Of a stretch of 64,000 bases of DNA, positions 51,934-61,220 are shown piece after piece. The stretch comes from Paenibacillus contaminans (GTDB lineage Bacteria; Bacillota; Bacilli; Paenibacillales; NBRC-103111): contig NZ_QMFB01000016.1 in assembly GCF_003285015.1 (NCBI RefSeq), forward strand, positions 62,001 through 126,000. Direction: 5' to 3'. Position numbers and translations under genes: made by a program. Under the pieces are notes generated by a model, which saw nothing but the letters and a program-made list of their open reading frames with translations, had not been told where the DNA came from and searched no databases. Every line of letters starts with the position of its first letter. Within the stretch, counting starts at the first letter, position 1.

Positions 51934-52461
51934 TCACTTTCCAAGCATCGCGATAAGCGTCTGCTCGATGTACGACTCCGTCATCTCGCCTACCTTAATC
52001 GTATGAACCTTGCCGTCAGGCCGGATAAAAAAGGTCGTCGGGTATTGGATGACGCCGTATCTTCTCCGCACTTCTTCCGACTGATCGAGCAAAATCGGGA
52101 AATTCACCTTCACTTGGTTCACATAGGCCTGCGCGGTAATTTTGTTCTCAGCCACATTCAAGCCGAGAACGGTAAGCCCCGATGATGCCCACTTCTCCGA
52201 TTGCCGCTGAAGCGCCGGCATTTCGTTGCGGCAAGGCTCGCAATAAGAGCCCCAGAAATTGACGATCAGACCTTTACCCTCGTACTCGGAAAGCTTATGC
52301 GTCTCGCCGTCCAACCCGGCCAATTTAAATTCCGGGGCCGCGTCACCCACCTTCGGAACTTTGTCCTCATTGAACAGGTTGCCGGCGATCGTCCAGACGC
52401 CGATCAGAACAGCGATCAGCAGGATGGAAATTTGAATCCACTTTCTATTTTTTCCCACATC
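51934..52461 (-). CDS. resA: Thiol-disulfide oxidoreductase ResA
   Basis: Reduces apocytochrome c cysteines before heme attachment. The 175-residue protein is membrane-anchored (WIQISILLIAVLIGVWTIA) with a thioredoxin-like fold. The CEPC active site is in NFWGSYCEPCRNEMPAL. GTG start behind AAGGTG is preferred; an ATG seven codons earlier (protein of 182) has no ribosome-binding site. A TATAAT element at 52506-52511 and a TGTAG...CTACA repeat lie just upstream. The resABC genes are consecutive. Confidence 0.95.
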   Translation of the reverse strand, partial: DVGKNRKWIQISILLIAVLIGVWTIAGNLFNEDKVPKVGDAAPEFKLAGLDGETHKLSEYEGKGLIVNFWGSYCEPCRNEMPALQRQSEKWASSGLTVLGLNVAENKITAQAYVNQVKVNFPILLDQSEEVRRRYGVIQYPTTFFIRPDGKVHTIKVGEMTESYIEQTLIAMLGK

Positions 52462-52550
52462 ATTCACCTTCAACCGCTTCATTGTAGTTTGACAAAGCTA
52501 CACTCATTATAGCGAACTTTCACGAATCGGAAGATTAATGAATTTGAATT

Positions 52551-53291
52551 TTATGTGTCCGCTTTCTCCCTCTGTTTAGCCGCATCAGTCAAGCTTTTGA
52601 TTTCGTCCGGGGTCAGGTGGCGGAACTTGCCGCGCGTTAATCCTCCGAGAGGAATCGGCCCGAATTTGACGCGCTTCAGCTTCTCTACCGGGAACTTTAT
52701 GGCGTCGAACATTCGGCGCACCTGACGGTTCCGCCCTTCGTAAATCGTAATGGAAATAACCGATTCGTTCGCGGCCGGATCGACATCGACATAATCGACC
52801 TCCGCCGGCGCGGTCATCCCGTCTTCGAGCTTGACGCCTTTGGCTAGCTTTTCCAGAAGCGATCCGTGCGGCACGCCTTTGACTTTCGCATGGTATGTCT
52901 TGGGTACATGATGCTTGGGATGTGTGAGAAGGTTCGCAAACTCGCCGTCGTTCGTCAGTATGAGGAGTCCTTCCGTATCGTAATCAAGCCTTCCGACAGG
53001 AAACAAACGCTCGGTGATGCCGTGTAAAAAATCGGTAACCACCTTGCGTCCGCCGGGATCCTCGACGCTTGTAATAACCCCTTTAGGTTTGTTCATGATG
53101 ATGTACAATTTCTTTTCCGCTTTGATCGGCTTTCCGTCGACTTTAATCCGGTCTTTGGCCGGATCGACCTTCGCTCCGAGCTCCTTGACCGTGACGTCGT
53201 TGACCATTACTCTTCCTGCCGTTATGTATTCCTCGCATTTGCGCCTGGAGGCTATTCCTGCCTGTGCCAATACTTTTTGCAACCGTTCCAT
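52551..53291 (-). CDS. rluB: Ribosomal large-subunit pseudouridine synthase B
   Basis: Modifies 23S rRNA (B. subtilis type RluB). The 246-residue protein has the S4 RNA-binding domain (ERLQKVLAQAGIASRRKCEE, 2-50) and the RsuA-type catalytic domain with GRLDYDTEGLLILTNDGEFA near 100-119 (the catalytic Asp is in this block) and YEGRNRQVRRMFDA near 183-196. It precedes resA in the same direction as in B. subtilis. Confidence 0.95.
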   Translation of the reverse strand: MERLQKVLAQAGIASRRKCEEYITAGRVMVNDVTVKELGAKVDPAKDRIKVDGKPIKAEKKLYIIMNKPKGVITSVEDPGGRKVVTDFLHGITERLFPVGRLDYDTEGLLILTNDGEFANLLTHPKHHVPKTYHAKVKGVPHGSLLEKLAKGVKLEDGMTAPAEVDYVDVDPAANESVISITIYEGRNRQVRRMFDAIKFPVEKLKRVKFGPIPLGGLTRGKFRHLTPDEIKSLTDAAKQREKADT

Positions 53292-53473
53292 TTCTTGTGT
53301 GCCACCCTTCGTGATCGTTACGACAAATTAATCCATATTATAGCAAAACGGCGATTGTCCCTCCGCAGTTCATTAACCGCATAGGCTTGTCCGGCATCCG
53401 CTCGCACGGTGCCGTATCGGCATCCGAGTCAAAAGAAACATGTTTGGACATTGGCGCTCGCATGGACTTTATG

Positions 53474-53815
53474 CTAATGATAACGATCATTGTCCCAAAT
53501 CACAAGTTCCGCCCACGGAAAATACTTCCCCGGACAATGACGGGAATGAGGAAATATGCGCTCATAAGAGAAATCGTATAGCCGGGAGACGCGTAAAATA
53601 AGCTTTGACAACAAAAAAATCTGTTCCTTTACCTCAGGAACAGAACCGGAAAACGAACGGGCGAAATCGCCCTCCAAGCATATATGAATATAAGCCTTGT
53701 CCGTCCTGGAGGACGCCGGAACGATCGAGCCGTTCTTCGCGATATAGAAATCGTACCCCTTGCCGTTTATGGAGGAGCAAGCGGAATCGTGAATGATAAT
53801 GCCTTCAGTCTGCAT
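53474..53815 (-). CDS. Small peptidoglycan-recognition/amidase-like protein
   Basis: A 113-residue protein with the N-acetylmuramoyl-L-alanine amidase (Amidase_2) pattern: IIIHDSACSSINGKGYDFYI with the first His, then HICLEGDFARSFSG and the C-terminal HSRHCPGKYFPWAEL with metal-type ligands. No signal peptide is seen. It is shorter than the usual 140-170 residues but the core elements are present. ATG (MQTEG) follows GGAGGTG. It lies between rluB and spmB. Role in the spore or cell-wall metabolism is inference. Confidence 0.78.
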   Translation of the reverse strand: MQTEGIIIHDSACSSINGKGYDFYIAKNGSIVPASSRTDKAYIHICLEGDFARSFSGSVPEVKEQIFLLSKLILRVSRLYDFSYERIFPHSRHCPGKYFPWAELVIWDNDRYH

Positions 53816-53906
53816 GCCGTTCACCTCCGGCGCATAATTGCTGCTAGCAATATATGACGGCGCCCGGGCGAATGTTCTAAAAGTTATTCAGACCTGTGTG
53901 ACCGGT

Positions 53907-54440
53907 TCAAGCGAAGACGAGAAAACAGATGGCGATGGCGGCGATAAAACCGACGGCATCGGATATGAGACCAACCTTTAGCGCATATCCCGCTTTACGG
54001 ATGCCGACGGCACCGAAATAAACGGTCAGCACATACAGGGTCGTATCGGTGCTCCCTTGAATTGTCGATGCGATACGGCCGATCATCGAATCCGGTCCGA
54101 ATTCCCGGATCAGATCCGTAGTGAACGCAAGCGAGCCCGCTCCGGTTATCGGCCGCAATACGGCAAGAGGAAGCACCTCGCCGGGTATGCCCACTTTATC
54201 GAGCAGCGGCCGGAATACGCCGATCAGAAGATCCATCGCGCCCGAAGCGCGGAAAACCGTGATCGCGACCATCATCCCGACTAGATGGGGAATGATTTTA
54301 ATCGCGGTATCAAATCCGTCCTTCGCGCCTTCGACGAACGATTCGTATGTAGGTATTTTTTTATAGGCGGCGAACAGCGGAATAAAAACGATAATGACGG
54401 GTATGGCCCAAGCGGATATGAGGGAAATCAGCCCATACAT
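53907..54440 (-). CDS. spmB: Spore maturation protein B
   Basis: SpmB works with SpmA in core dehydration and heat resistance of spores. The 177-residue integral membrane protein belongs to the nucleoside-recognition (Gate) family, with PITGAGSLAFTTDLI and STIQGSTDTTLYVLTVYFGAVG near 96-150. It directly follows spmA. Both follow the carboxypeptidase gene. Confidence 0.93.
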   Translation of the reverse strand: MYGLISLISAWAIPVIIVFIPLFAAYKKIPTYESFVEGAKDGFDTAIKIIPHLVGMMVAITVFRASGAMDLLIGVFRPLLDKVGIPGEVLPLAVLRPITGAGSLAFTTDLIREFGPDSMIGRIASTIQGSTDTTLYVLTVYFGAVGIRKAGYALKVGLISDAVGFIAAIAICFLVFA

Positions 54441-54466
54441 CGGTTACTTCCTCCTCTCGATAAAAA

Positions 54467-55057
54467 TCAATGCCGGCTGCGCCAATAACGGCGCCGGTAC
54501 CACCGGTCGGCGACGATCGCCGCCGTCGTCGAGATGACGGTGGCAATAAGCGTCGTTCCGACGATTTCCGCCGGATTGAGAGACTGAAAGCTCATTCGGA
54601 TCGCGATCAGGGTAGTCGGAACGAGCGTGATGCTGGATGTATTCAACGCAAGCAGCGTACACATCGCCGGACTGGCCAGCTCCTTGTTGCCGTTGAGCTT
54701 TTGCAGCTCCTGCATAGCCTTGATGCCCATCGGTGTAGCGGCGTTGCCGAGTCCCAAAATATTGGCGCTCATATTAGACATGATGTAACCAAGCGCCGGA
54801 TGATTGTCCGGTATGCTTGGAAATAAAAAGCGCACGACAGGCCTGAGCAGCTTTGCCAGCTTCTCCAGCAGCCCGGCGTCTTCGGCGATCCGCATAATGC
54901 CCAGCCAAAAGACGAGAATGCTGATCAATCCGAAGCACACCGTCACGCCCGTCTTCGCGCCGTCGAATACCGCTTGCGTAACCGCTTCGATATTGCCGTT
55001 TATCGCCGCAACCACAAAGCCTGCAAGGATGAAAAAAAGCCATATGAAATTAACCAT
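54467..55057 (-). CDS. spmA: Spore maturation protein A
   Basis: Membrane protein of 196 residues in the same family as SpmB. The region GLGNAATPMGIKAMQELQKLNG near 101-122 and the membrane segments VCFGLISILVFWLGIMRIA and LALNTSSITLVPTTLIAIRM fit SpmA. The gene lies between the carboxypeptidase and spmB with short spacers, so the three are likely one sporulation operon. Confidence 0.93.
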   Translation of the reverse strand: MVNFIWLFFILAGFVVAAINGNIEAVTQAVFDGAKTGVTVCFGLISILVFWLGIMRIAEDAGLLEKLAKLLRPVVRFLFPSIPDNHPALGYIMSNMSANILGLGNAATPMGIKAMQELQKLNGNKELASPAMCTLLALNTSSITLVPTTLIAIRMSFQSLNPAEIVGTTLIATVISTTAAIVADRWYRRRYWRSRH

Positions 55058-55063
55058 TCAAAC

Positions 55064-56230
55064 TCACCTCGCTTTGCCCGTAACCAATGTTCGGAACACG
55101 TCCCGCAGCGTGTCGAGATATTTATTCGCCGTTTTCATCCCGCTCTCGCCCGTTCGGAAGCCCCAAGCGCTTTTATTTTCGCTTCCAAGTCTGACGTCCC
55201 CGTCCGCATATAGCGGAACGACTCCCGCTTCTTCGCCGGCAACGGTAATTTTCAGCTTGCCGACTATGCCCAGCCGATAATTTAAGGTACCGGCCTCTTC
55301 CAGCTCGATTTTGCGCGTAATCTGCTCCGACTCGGCGCCATCCATCGGATAAGAAACCGTGTTTCCGGCCACTAAGCCTTGACCGACCGACTCGCCTTTC
55401 TCGACCAGCATCTGCAGCCTGTATTTGGCGAAACCGTAATTGAGCAGCTTCGTATGATCCGCCCAATCCTGCCCGTCGTTGATCGTAACGGCGGCAAGCT
55501 GCTGGCCTCCACGTGTCGCAGATGAGACGAGACATCGTTTGGCGAGCTTCGTATACCCCGTCTTTACGCCGTCCGCCCCCTCGTATAAACCGAGCATCTT
55601 ATTTTTGTTGAACCAAGTGTAATCCCAAGACTCGTTAGGATTCGGCGCTTTCTTGGTTTCGGTCTTGACAATTTCCTTGAACACGGGATTTTTCAAAGCA
55701 TAAGCCGTCAATTTGGCCAAATCGTTCGCCGACGAGTAATGACCTTCGACATCCAATCCATGCGGATTCATAAAATGCGAGTTTACGAGTCCCAGCTGTT
55801 CGGCTTTCTGGTTCATCAAGTAAACGAAGCCTTCCTCGGAGCCCCCGACGTGCTCGGCTATGGCAGTGGCGGCATCGTTGCCGGAGCGCAGCATTAATCC
55901 GTAAAGCATATTATGCAGGCTCATTTCTTCCCCCAGCTTCAAATAAATGGACGAGCCCTCTTTCCCGAACGCCCTTCCGCTCACCTTCACCAAATCGGAA
56001 AGCTTGCCGTTCTCGATCGCGACAATGGCCGTCATAATTTTAGTCAAGCTGGCGATTCTTACCTGCTTGTCTCCCTTTTGGCTGTACAGAATACGTCCGG
56101 AGGCTACATCGATCAGCGCGGCCGTTTCCGCATTCGTACTGATGGCAGGAGCGGCTACGACAGAGGGCTTAGCAGGTACGGCAGTTAATATAACGGCCCA
56201 AATGAACAAACACAATAAAATCTTTTTCAT
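55064..56230 (-). CDS. D-alanyl-D-alanine carboxypeptidase (DacF/DacB type)
   Basis: Penicillin-binding protein that trims peptidoglycan peptides, here probably in spore cortex formation. The 388-residue protein has a signal peptide (MKKILLCLFIWAVILTAVPA), the SxxK motif in ASLTKIMTA, SGNDAATA (SxN), and KTGYT. A second beta-rich domain follows. GGGAGGA precedes the ATG. Position before spmA-spmB is typical of dacB in B. subtilis; the sequence class cannot settle dacB against dacF. Confidence 0.93.
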   Translation of the reverse strand: MKKILLCLFIWAVILTAVPAKPSVVAAPAISTNAETAALIDVASGRILYSQKGDKQVRIASLTKIMTAIVAIENGKLSDLVKVSGRAFGKEGSSIYLKLGEEMSLHNMLYGLMLRSGNDAATAIAEHVGGSEEGFVYLMNQKAEQLGLVNSHFMNPHGLDVEGHYSSANDLAKLTAYALKNPVFKEIVKTETKKAPNPNESWDYTWFNKNKMLGLYEGADGVKTGYTKLAKRCLVSSATRGGQQLAAVTINDGQDWADHTKLLNYGFAKYRLQMLVEKGESVGQGLVAGNTVSYPMDGAESEQITRKIELEEAGTLNYRLGIVGKLKITVAGEEAGVVPLYADGDVRLGSENKSAWGFRTGESGMKTANKYLDTLRDVFRTLVTGKAR

Positions 56231-56371
56231 GGCATTCCTCCCAGAACATCGGAACATCGGAAACGGCTTCTGTTCCATAGCCTTATCAAGGTTCATCCGC
56301 ATCCTTAAAACTTCCATACTTGTACATGTATATGCCCGTCCCGGAAAGATCATGTCCGAACGACGGCAAAC

Positions 56372-56397
56372 AAGCCGCCTCTTAATAGAGGCAGCTT
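56372..56397 (-). terminator. Terminator of ytfJ
   Basis: AAGCTGCCTC TATTAA GAGGCGGCTT forms a stem with a 6-nt loop about 30 nt after the ytfJ stop. The downstream T-run is weak (GTTTG). Confidence 0.65.
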
Positions 56398-56430
56398 GCG
56401 CTTTTCTTTTCTCCGCTGTAAGGCGGTCGG

Positions 56431-56931
56431 TTAAACGATATAATTCGGCGAGTTCCGGTCGGTTTTTCCAGCTTGCTCCGCCTGTCCAACGGACGTCGAG
56501 GAAGTCGTCGTTGTCGTCGTGCGCGCGTTTTTCATCATCGATTGAATGCGGTCGAAAACATGAGGCGCGGAATCGATCAACCGTTCGTATAAATGCGTCG
56601 TATTGTCCAGAGGCACGACTTTAACGCCTTCCTTGCCCACAACCAGGAAAGCGATCGGCTGAATCGAAACGCCGCCGCCGCTGCCGCCGCCGAAAGGCAT
56701 AGCGACCGAAGCGTTATGCGAATCGTTCTTGGACGTTCCGTGCTGCTCTTCGAATTCGCCGCCGAATTCGCTGCCACCTGCAGCGAAGCCGAAACCTACT
56801 TTAGAAATCGGAATGATTACGCTGCCGTCGGGCGTTTCTACCGCATCCCCGACGATCGTATTCACATCGACCATATCCTTAATATTTTCCATCGCGGTTT
56901 TCATTAAACCTTGAATAGGATGCTCTGCCAT
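56431..56931 (-). CDS. ytfJ: YtfJ/GerW-family spore protein
   Basis: A 166-residue protein required in the spore for germination or spore properties in B. subtilis. It starts MAEHPIQGLMKTAMENIKD, has VGDAVETPDGSVIIPISKVGFGFAAGGSEFG near 27-57 and a glycine-rich patch (PFGGGSGGGVSIQPIAFLV) typical of the family. The tail is rich in Thr and Ser. GGAGG lies before the ATG. It pairs with the DUF2953 gene directly upstream (as ytfI-ytfJ). Confidence 0.93.
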   Translation of the reverse strand: MAEHPIQGLMKTAMENIKDMVDVNTIVGDAVETPDGSVIIPISKVGFGFAAGGSEFGGEFEEQHGTSKNDSHNASVAMPFGGGSGGGVSIQPIAFLVVGKEGVKVVPLDNTTHLYERLIDSAPHVFDRIQSMMKNARTTTTTTSSTSVGQAEQAGKTDRNSPNYIV

Positions 56932-57013
56932 TGTCCACTAATCCTCCTGTCTGAAGTTCATGATGACTCGTCTATAGAGTCCCCATCGCAGAATTAGTTT
57001 ATGTACAACCGAG

Positions 57014-57700
57014 TCACCCTGCCGGATTGCTTTCCAATTTGGTTTTCGTTTTTTTGTAATCGCGGTTCGCCCGCATAAAACGAACAGCTAGAAGCATCGC
57101 TGCAAGCAGTACAAGGCCAAACCGGATATGAATCATGCAGCGAAGCTTCACTGAAAACTGTTTGCGGTTATATTGCGGCTGTACAAGCAGCTCCGGACGA
57201 GCATCCAATTTTAAATAGCGAAATACAAAGCCGAGCAGCGATGTTTTGAGACCCCAAATGATGCCGGTTGCAATCGCCGTCTCTGCAGCATCGCCGATCC
57301 CTATATAAGTGGCCCACTGAAGCTGGGTGCAGCGGACTTTGGCAACCGTCCATTTCATCCATCCGGAAAAATCCTCGATACGTTTCGTAAACAGCTTGGC
57401 TTGCCGATAAAAGTCTTGAATGTTTTCAATGGAAATATCGCTGTCTTTTTCATCCAACAACACATCTTTTTTGCGGTCGACACGCTCCGTTTTCACATCG
57501 AAAAGATGGATCAGTCCATGAAATCGGATTAGCGGCACATCATATTTATAACGTACGATTCCGTAAAGGGCGCGAAACTCGACAAGCAAATGATCGTCTG
57601 AGCCCACACGAGAAAAATAAAGCTTGATTCGCACGCGGCTTGCGAGCAAAGCAGCAACCGCCGCAGCTGCGACCGCAGCAGCCCATAACCAACCCATCAT
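57014..57700 (-). CDS. DUF2953 protein (YtfI-like)
   Basis: A 228-residue protein with one N-terminal membrane segment (GWLWAAAVAAAAVAALL, about 3-19) then a soluble domain and a second hydrophobic segment (IHIRFGLVLLAAMLLAVRF) near the C-terminus. The order with ytfJ matches the B. subtilis ytfI-ytfJ pair. ATG after GTGGAGG. Function unknown; spore association is inferred from the partner. Confidence 0.82.
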   Translation of the reverse strand: MMGWLWAAAVAAAAVAALLASRVRIKLYFSRVGSDDHLLVEFRALYGIVRYKYDVPLIRFHGLIHLFDVKTERVDRKKDVLLDEKDSDISIENIQDFYRQAKLFTKRIEDFSGWMKWTVAKVRCTQLQWATYIGIGDAAETAIATGIIWGLKTSLLGFVFRYLKLDARPELLVQPQYNRKQFSVKLRCMIHIRFGLVLLAAMLLAVRFMRANRDYKKTKTKLESNPAG

Positions 57701-57844
57701 TCGAGCCTCCACTTCCGGCAACGCCAAAAAACTCCGTTCTGCCGCCAGCGTATAATAACGCCGCTTCGCAAGCCGCCGAATGCGGCTTCGAAGCTGTTGA
57801 GCACGGAGTTAGTATGACCGTAACCATTGGAAACCATGCGGCGG

Positions 57845-58579
57845 CTAGCGCTCGGAATCGTCCTTAAGAAAGTCGGGAAGCTCGATTTCCATATCGGCCG
57901 GCTCCGGATTTTCTTTCATAACTTCCGCGAATTGTTCCTCCTCCGGTTCGAAGCTTTCGTCTTCATCCGGAAGCTCGCCGCGTTTGCCGTCGATATCGTC
58001 GATCGTTAACTGGCGGTCGAGCTTGGTGAACAGCATGCGCTCGTCTTCAAGACTCAGGTCCGCTTCGAATGTCGAGGAATCAGGCAAATCCTTCAGGCTG
58101 CCAAGACCGAAATAATCCATAAACTGCTTCGTCGTCCCGTAAAGGATCGGCCTGCCGATCGCTTCGGCGCGTCCCGTTTCTTCAATCAGCTCTTTCGCAA
58201 CCAGCGTATGGAGCGCCCTGTCCGACTTAACACCGCGAATTTCCTCGATCTCGACTCTTGTAATCGGTTGTTTGTAAGCGATAATCGATAACGTTTCCAG
58301 CGCTGCTTGCGAAAGATTCGTGCGGGAAGGCGTATGGGCCAGCCGCTCGAAGTAAGGAGCATGCGCCGGAATACTCGCCATTTGAAACGAGCCCGCAATT
58401 TCGACGATCTGCAGCCCTCTTTCGTCGCGCACGTAATCTTCTTGCAGCTCGAGCACAAGCTCGACGGCAACATCCTTCGGAAGCTCTAGAACATCCGCCA
58501 ATTGTCTGCCGTCGATGCCTTCGTCGCCCGAGACGAATAACAAACCTTCAATAATTGATTTCATCTTCCGGTAATCCAT
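57845..58579 (-). CDS. scpB: Segregation and condensation protein B
   Basis: Kleisin partner that binds SMC for chromosome condensation. The 244-residue protein has two winged-helix domains, with GLLFVSGDEGIDGRQLADVL and SQAALETLSIIAYKQPITRVEIEEIRGVKSDRALHTLVAKELIEE. The C-terminal acidic tail (DEDESFEPEEEQFAEVMKEN) is long. Start ATG overlaps scpA by 32 nt; a second ATG 5 codons later is also possible. Its position after scpA is as in B. subtilis. Confidence 0.95.
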   Translation of the reverse strand: MDYRKMKSIIEGLLFVSGDEGIDGRQLADVLELPKDVAVELVLELQEDYVRDERGLQIVEIAGSFQMASIPAHAPYFERLAHTPSRTNLSQAALETLSIIAYKQPITRVEIEEIRGVKSDRALHTLVAKELIEETGRAEAIGRPILYGTTKQFMDYFGLGSLKDLPDSSTFEADLSLEDERMLFTKLDRQLTIDDIDGKRGELPDEDESFEPEEEQFAEVMKENPEPADMEIELPDFLKDDSER

Positions 58580-59330
58580 CGAGCAGCACCTCTTCTCTAG
58601 CCTCTATGACTATGTCGTCAAACAGCCGGTGCTGAAAGCAGACGATTTTTTTGACCTTCATCAATTCAAGAAGAGCCAAAAACGTTACGACGACGTCTTC
58701 TCTTGTAAAGTCGTCCGACAGCAGCCTGGTGAACATCATTTTGCCGCCTTGCTGCTCCAGAACGGAGACGACTTGGAACATTCGGTCTTTGACCGAAACC
58801 TCGTCCCGTCTAATTTTCGTGACGACGTTGCGGCTTGCCATCTTGCGAAGCGCCTTCTGAAAAGCGAGGAGCAAATCCGCCACATGCAGTCCTTGCACCG
58901 GATTTTCCTGAACGACCGGCACATACGGAGACAAATCCGCCGGCTCCCTCGAAAAAATCAAGCTCCGTTCGATTTCCTTCTCTCTCAGTTCTTCGGCGAT
59001 TCCTTTGTACTTCCGATATTCGATCAGCTTCTGTACAAGCTCGGATCTCGGATCTTCCTCTTCCATCTCGAACATCATATCGTCCATCTCGATAACCGGA
59101 GGCTTCGGCAGCAGCATTTTGCTTTTGATGGATAGAAGCGTCGCAGCCATAACCAGAAATTCGCTGGTCACATCGAGCTCCATCTCCTGCATTTGCGACA
59201 AGTATTCGAGGTACTGGTCCGTAATTTCTTTGATTGGAATGTTATAAATGTCCACTTCCGCTTGATCGATAAGATGAAGCAGCAAATCAAGGGGGCCTTC
59301 AAACGTATCCAGCTTAAATGTAACCTTCAA
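58548..59330 (-). CDS. scpA: Segregation and condensation protein A
   Basis: Kleisin subunit of the SMC-ScpAB complex. The 260-residue protein starts MKVTFKLDTFEGPLDLLLHL and shows FLVMAATLLSIKSKMLLPKP near 59-78, with the C-terminal winged helix (DDFTREDVVVTFLALLELMKVKKI). TTG start is placed after GGGGGG; the ATG upstream overlaps that site. It lies 57 nt after ribH and has no clear terminator between. Confidence 0.96.
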   Translation of the reverse strand: MKVTFKLDTFEGPLDLLLHLIDQAEVDIYNIPIKEITDQYLEYLSQMQEMELDVTSEFLVMAATLLSIKSKMLLPKPPVIEMDDMMFEMEEEDPRSELVQKLIEYRKYKGIAEELREKEIERSLIFSREPADLSPYVPVVQENPVQGLHVADLLLAFQKALRKMASRNVVTKIRRDEVSVKDRMFQVVSVLEQQGGKMMFTRLLSDDFTREDVVVTFLALLELMKVKKIVCFQHRLFDDIVIEAREEVLLDGLPEDEINY

Positions 59331-59387
59331 TGCCTTAGTCCCCCCAAACATTAATCCTTGTTATAGCTTAAAAACGATTGGTTTCGG

Positions 59388-59858
59388 TTATGCCTTCAGC
59401 TGCTTAACCAGGTTAACCATTTCGATGGCTGTCGCCGCTGCTTCCCAGCCTTTGTTGCCCGCCTTCGTACCGGCGCGTTCGATTGCCTGCTCGATCGAAT
59501 CGGTCGTCAGCACGCCGAAGATTGTCGGAACGCCGGTTTTCAAATTAATTGCGGCTACGCCTTTGGAAACCTCGCTGCAGACGTAGTCGAAATGCGGCGT
59601 CGATCCGCGGATGACAGCACCCAGCGTGATGACGGCGTCGTATTTGCCGCTCTCGGCCATTTTTTGGGCGATCAGCGGAATTTCGAAGGCGCCGGGAACC
59701 CATGCGATTTCCACGTCGTCCTCGGCGGCGCCATGGCGTTTCAGCGCGTCCAGAGCGCCGGACAAGAGCTTGCCCGTAATAAATTCGTTAAAGCGGCCGA
59801 CAACGACCCCATATCTGGCTTGCTGCGATACTAATTGACCTTCGTACATTTTCGTCAT
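59388..59858 (-). CDS. ribH: 6,7-dimethyl-8-ribityllumazine synthase
   Basis: Makes the immediate riboflavin precursor; forms capsids around riboflavin synthase in bacilli. The 156-residue protein has VVGRFNEFITGKLLSGALD near 16-34, VPGAFEIP near 55-62 and RGSTPHFDYVCSEVSKGV near 84-101. ATG behind AGAGGATGG; spacing is slightly long. Last gene of the rib operon. Confidence 0.96.
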   Translation of the reverse strand: MTKMYEGQLVSQQARYGVVVGRFNEFITGKLLSGALDALKRHGAAEDDVEIAWVPGAFEIPLIAQKMAESGKYDAVITLGAVIRGSTPHFDYVCSEVSKGVAAINLKTGVPTIFGVLTTDSIEQAIERAGTKAGNKGWEAAATAIEMVNLVKQLKA

Positions 59859-59951
59859 GTTGAATACCATCCTCTCTGAGTGAACCATAACTGTTATAGG
59901 TTTGACAAGCGTCAATAGGCTTATTTGTGAAATCCGCGAACTCTAGTTCAA

Positions 59952-61190
59952 CTATTTGTTTTCCGCGCCGGTTTCGCCGGCATCCGTAAATTTCAACATG
60001 TGACCCAGCTTTTCCTGCTTCGTATGCAAATAGTTGCTATTATTTTCATTTTCCTTCATTTGGATCGGCACCCGCTCGACGACTTCAAGACCGTAGCCTT
60101 CGAGTCCGCGGATCTTTTTGGGGTTATTCGTAAGCAGACGGATTTGACGCACGCCGAGATCCTTCAATATTTGCGCGCCGATGCCGTAATCCCTTAGATC
60201 GGGAGCGAAGCCCAGCTTCAAATTTGCGTCGACCGTATCGAGTCCCTGCTCTTGCAAACCGTAAGCTCGAAGCTTGTTAATGAGTCCGATGCCGCGGCCT
60301 TCCTGGCGCATATAAAGCAGCACGCCTTCGCCCGCTTCCTCGATCGTACGCAAGGCGGCTTCCAGCTGAGGACCGCAATCGCAGCGATGCGAGTGAAAAA
60401 TATCGCCGGTCAAGCATTCGGAGTGCACACGCACCAGCGTCGGGCGGCTTGGATCGATTTTGCCTTTGATCAGCGCGACATGTTCCTTGCGATCCACCTC
60501 GTTGGAGTATGCGATCATCGAGAACACGCCGAAATCCGTCGGCATTCTGACTTCGGCTTCCCGGGTGACCAGCTTTTCTTTCTCATTGCGGTAATGAATC
60601 AAATCGCGAATCGTAATGATTTTCAAGCCAAACTTCTCGGCTATTTCCATAAGCTCCGGTACGCGGGCCATCTCGCCGTCTTCCTTGATCACCTCGCAAA
60701 TAACGGCGGCCGGATAAGAACCGCACATCTTCGCCAGATCGACGGCCGCTTCCGTATGGCCTGCACGGCGCAAGACGCCGCCCTTCTTGGCGATCAGCGG
60801 AAAAACGTGACCCGGTCTGCGGAAATCTTCCGCTTTCGTGTTCGGATCGATCAGAGCCTTGACGGTACGGGATCTTTCGGAAGCGGAAATGCCTGTCGAC
60901 GTGTCCGTATGGTCAACGGATACGGTAAACGCCGTTCCGTGAAAATCGGTATTCCGCGCAACCATCGGAGGAAGCTCCAGCTGGGTGGCGCGTTCCTCCG
61001 AAATCGGAGCGCACACGAGCCCTCTGCCTTCTTTAATCATAAAGTTGATCATTTCCGGCGTCGCTTTCTCGGCCAGCGCAATAAAATCTCCTTCATTTTC
61101 GCGGTCTTCGTCATCTACGACGATTATCGCCTTGCCTTGTATCAGGTCGTAAATCGCTTCTTCTATCGTGTGAAACCGGATGTTTGTCAA
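59952..61190 (-). CDS. ribBA: Bifunctional DHBP synthase / GTP cyclohydrolase II
   Basis: First steps of riboflavin synthesis: ribulose-5-phosphate to DHBP and GTP to the pyrimidine intermediate. The 412-residue protein has the DHBP synthase domain (about 1-200, DDEDRENEGDFIALAEKA) and the GTP cyclohydrolase domain (about 205-400, ECLTGDIFHSHRCDCGPQL with the zinc Cys ligands). TTG start (MTNIRFHTIEE) lies after AGAGGTGATC. Confidence 0.97.
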   Translation of the reverse strand: MTNIRFHTIEEAIYDLIQGKAIIVVDDEDRENEGDFIALAEKATPEMINFMIKEGRGLVCAPISEERATQLELPPMVARNTDFHGTAFTVSVDHTDTSTGISASERSRTVKALIDPNTKAEDFRRPGHVFPLIAKKGGVLRRAGHTEAAVDLAKMCGSYPAAVICEVIKEDGEMARVPELMEIAEKFGLKIITIRDLIHYRNEKEKLVTREAEVRMPTDFGVFSMIAYSNEVDRKEHVALIKGKIDPSRPTLVRVHSECLTGDIFHSHRCDCGPQLEAALRTIEEAGEGVLLYMRQEGRGIGLINKLRAYGLQEQGLDTVDANLKLGFAPDLRDYGIGAQILKDLGVRQIRLLTNNPKKIRGLEGYGLEVVERVPIQMKENENNSNYLHTKQEKLGHMLKFTDAGETGAENK

Positions 61191-61220
61191 AACGATCACC
61201 TCTTATTCTTCATTTAGGTC

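Noticed and set aside
53475..53493. AATGAT-AACG-ATCATT palindrome resembling a Fur box
   Set aside because: It is at the end of the amidase-like coding region, matches the Fur consensus poorly and has no promoter nearby.
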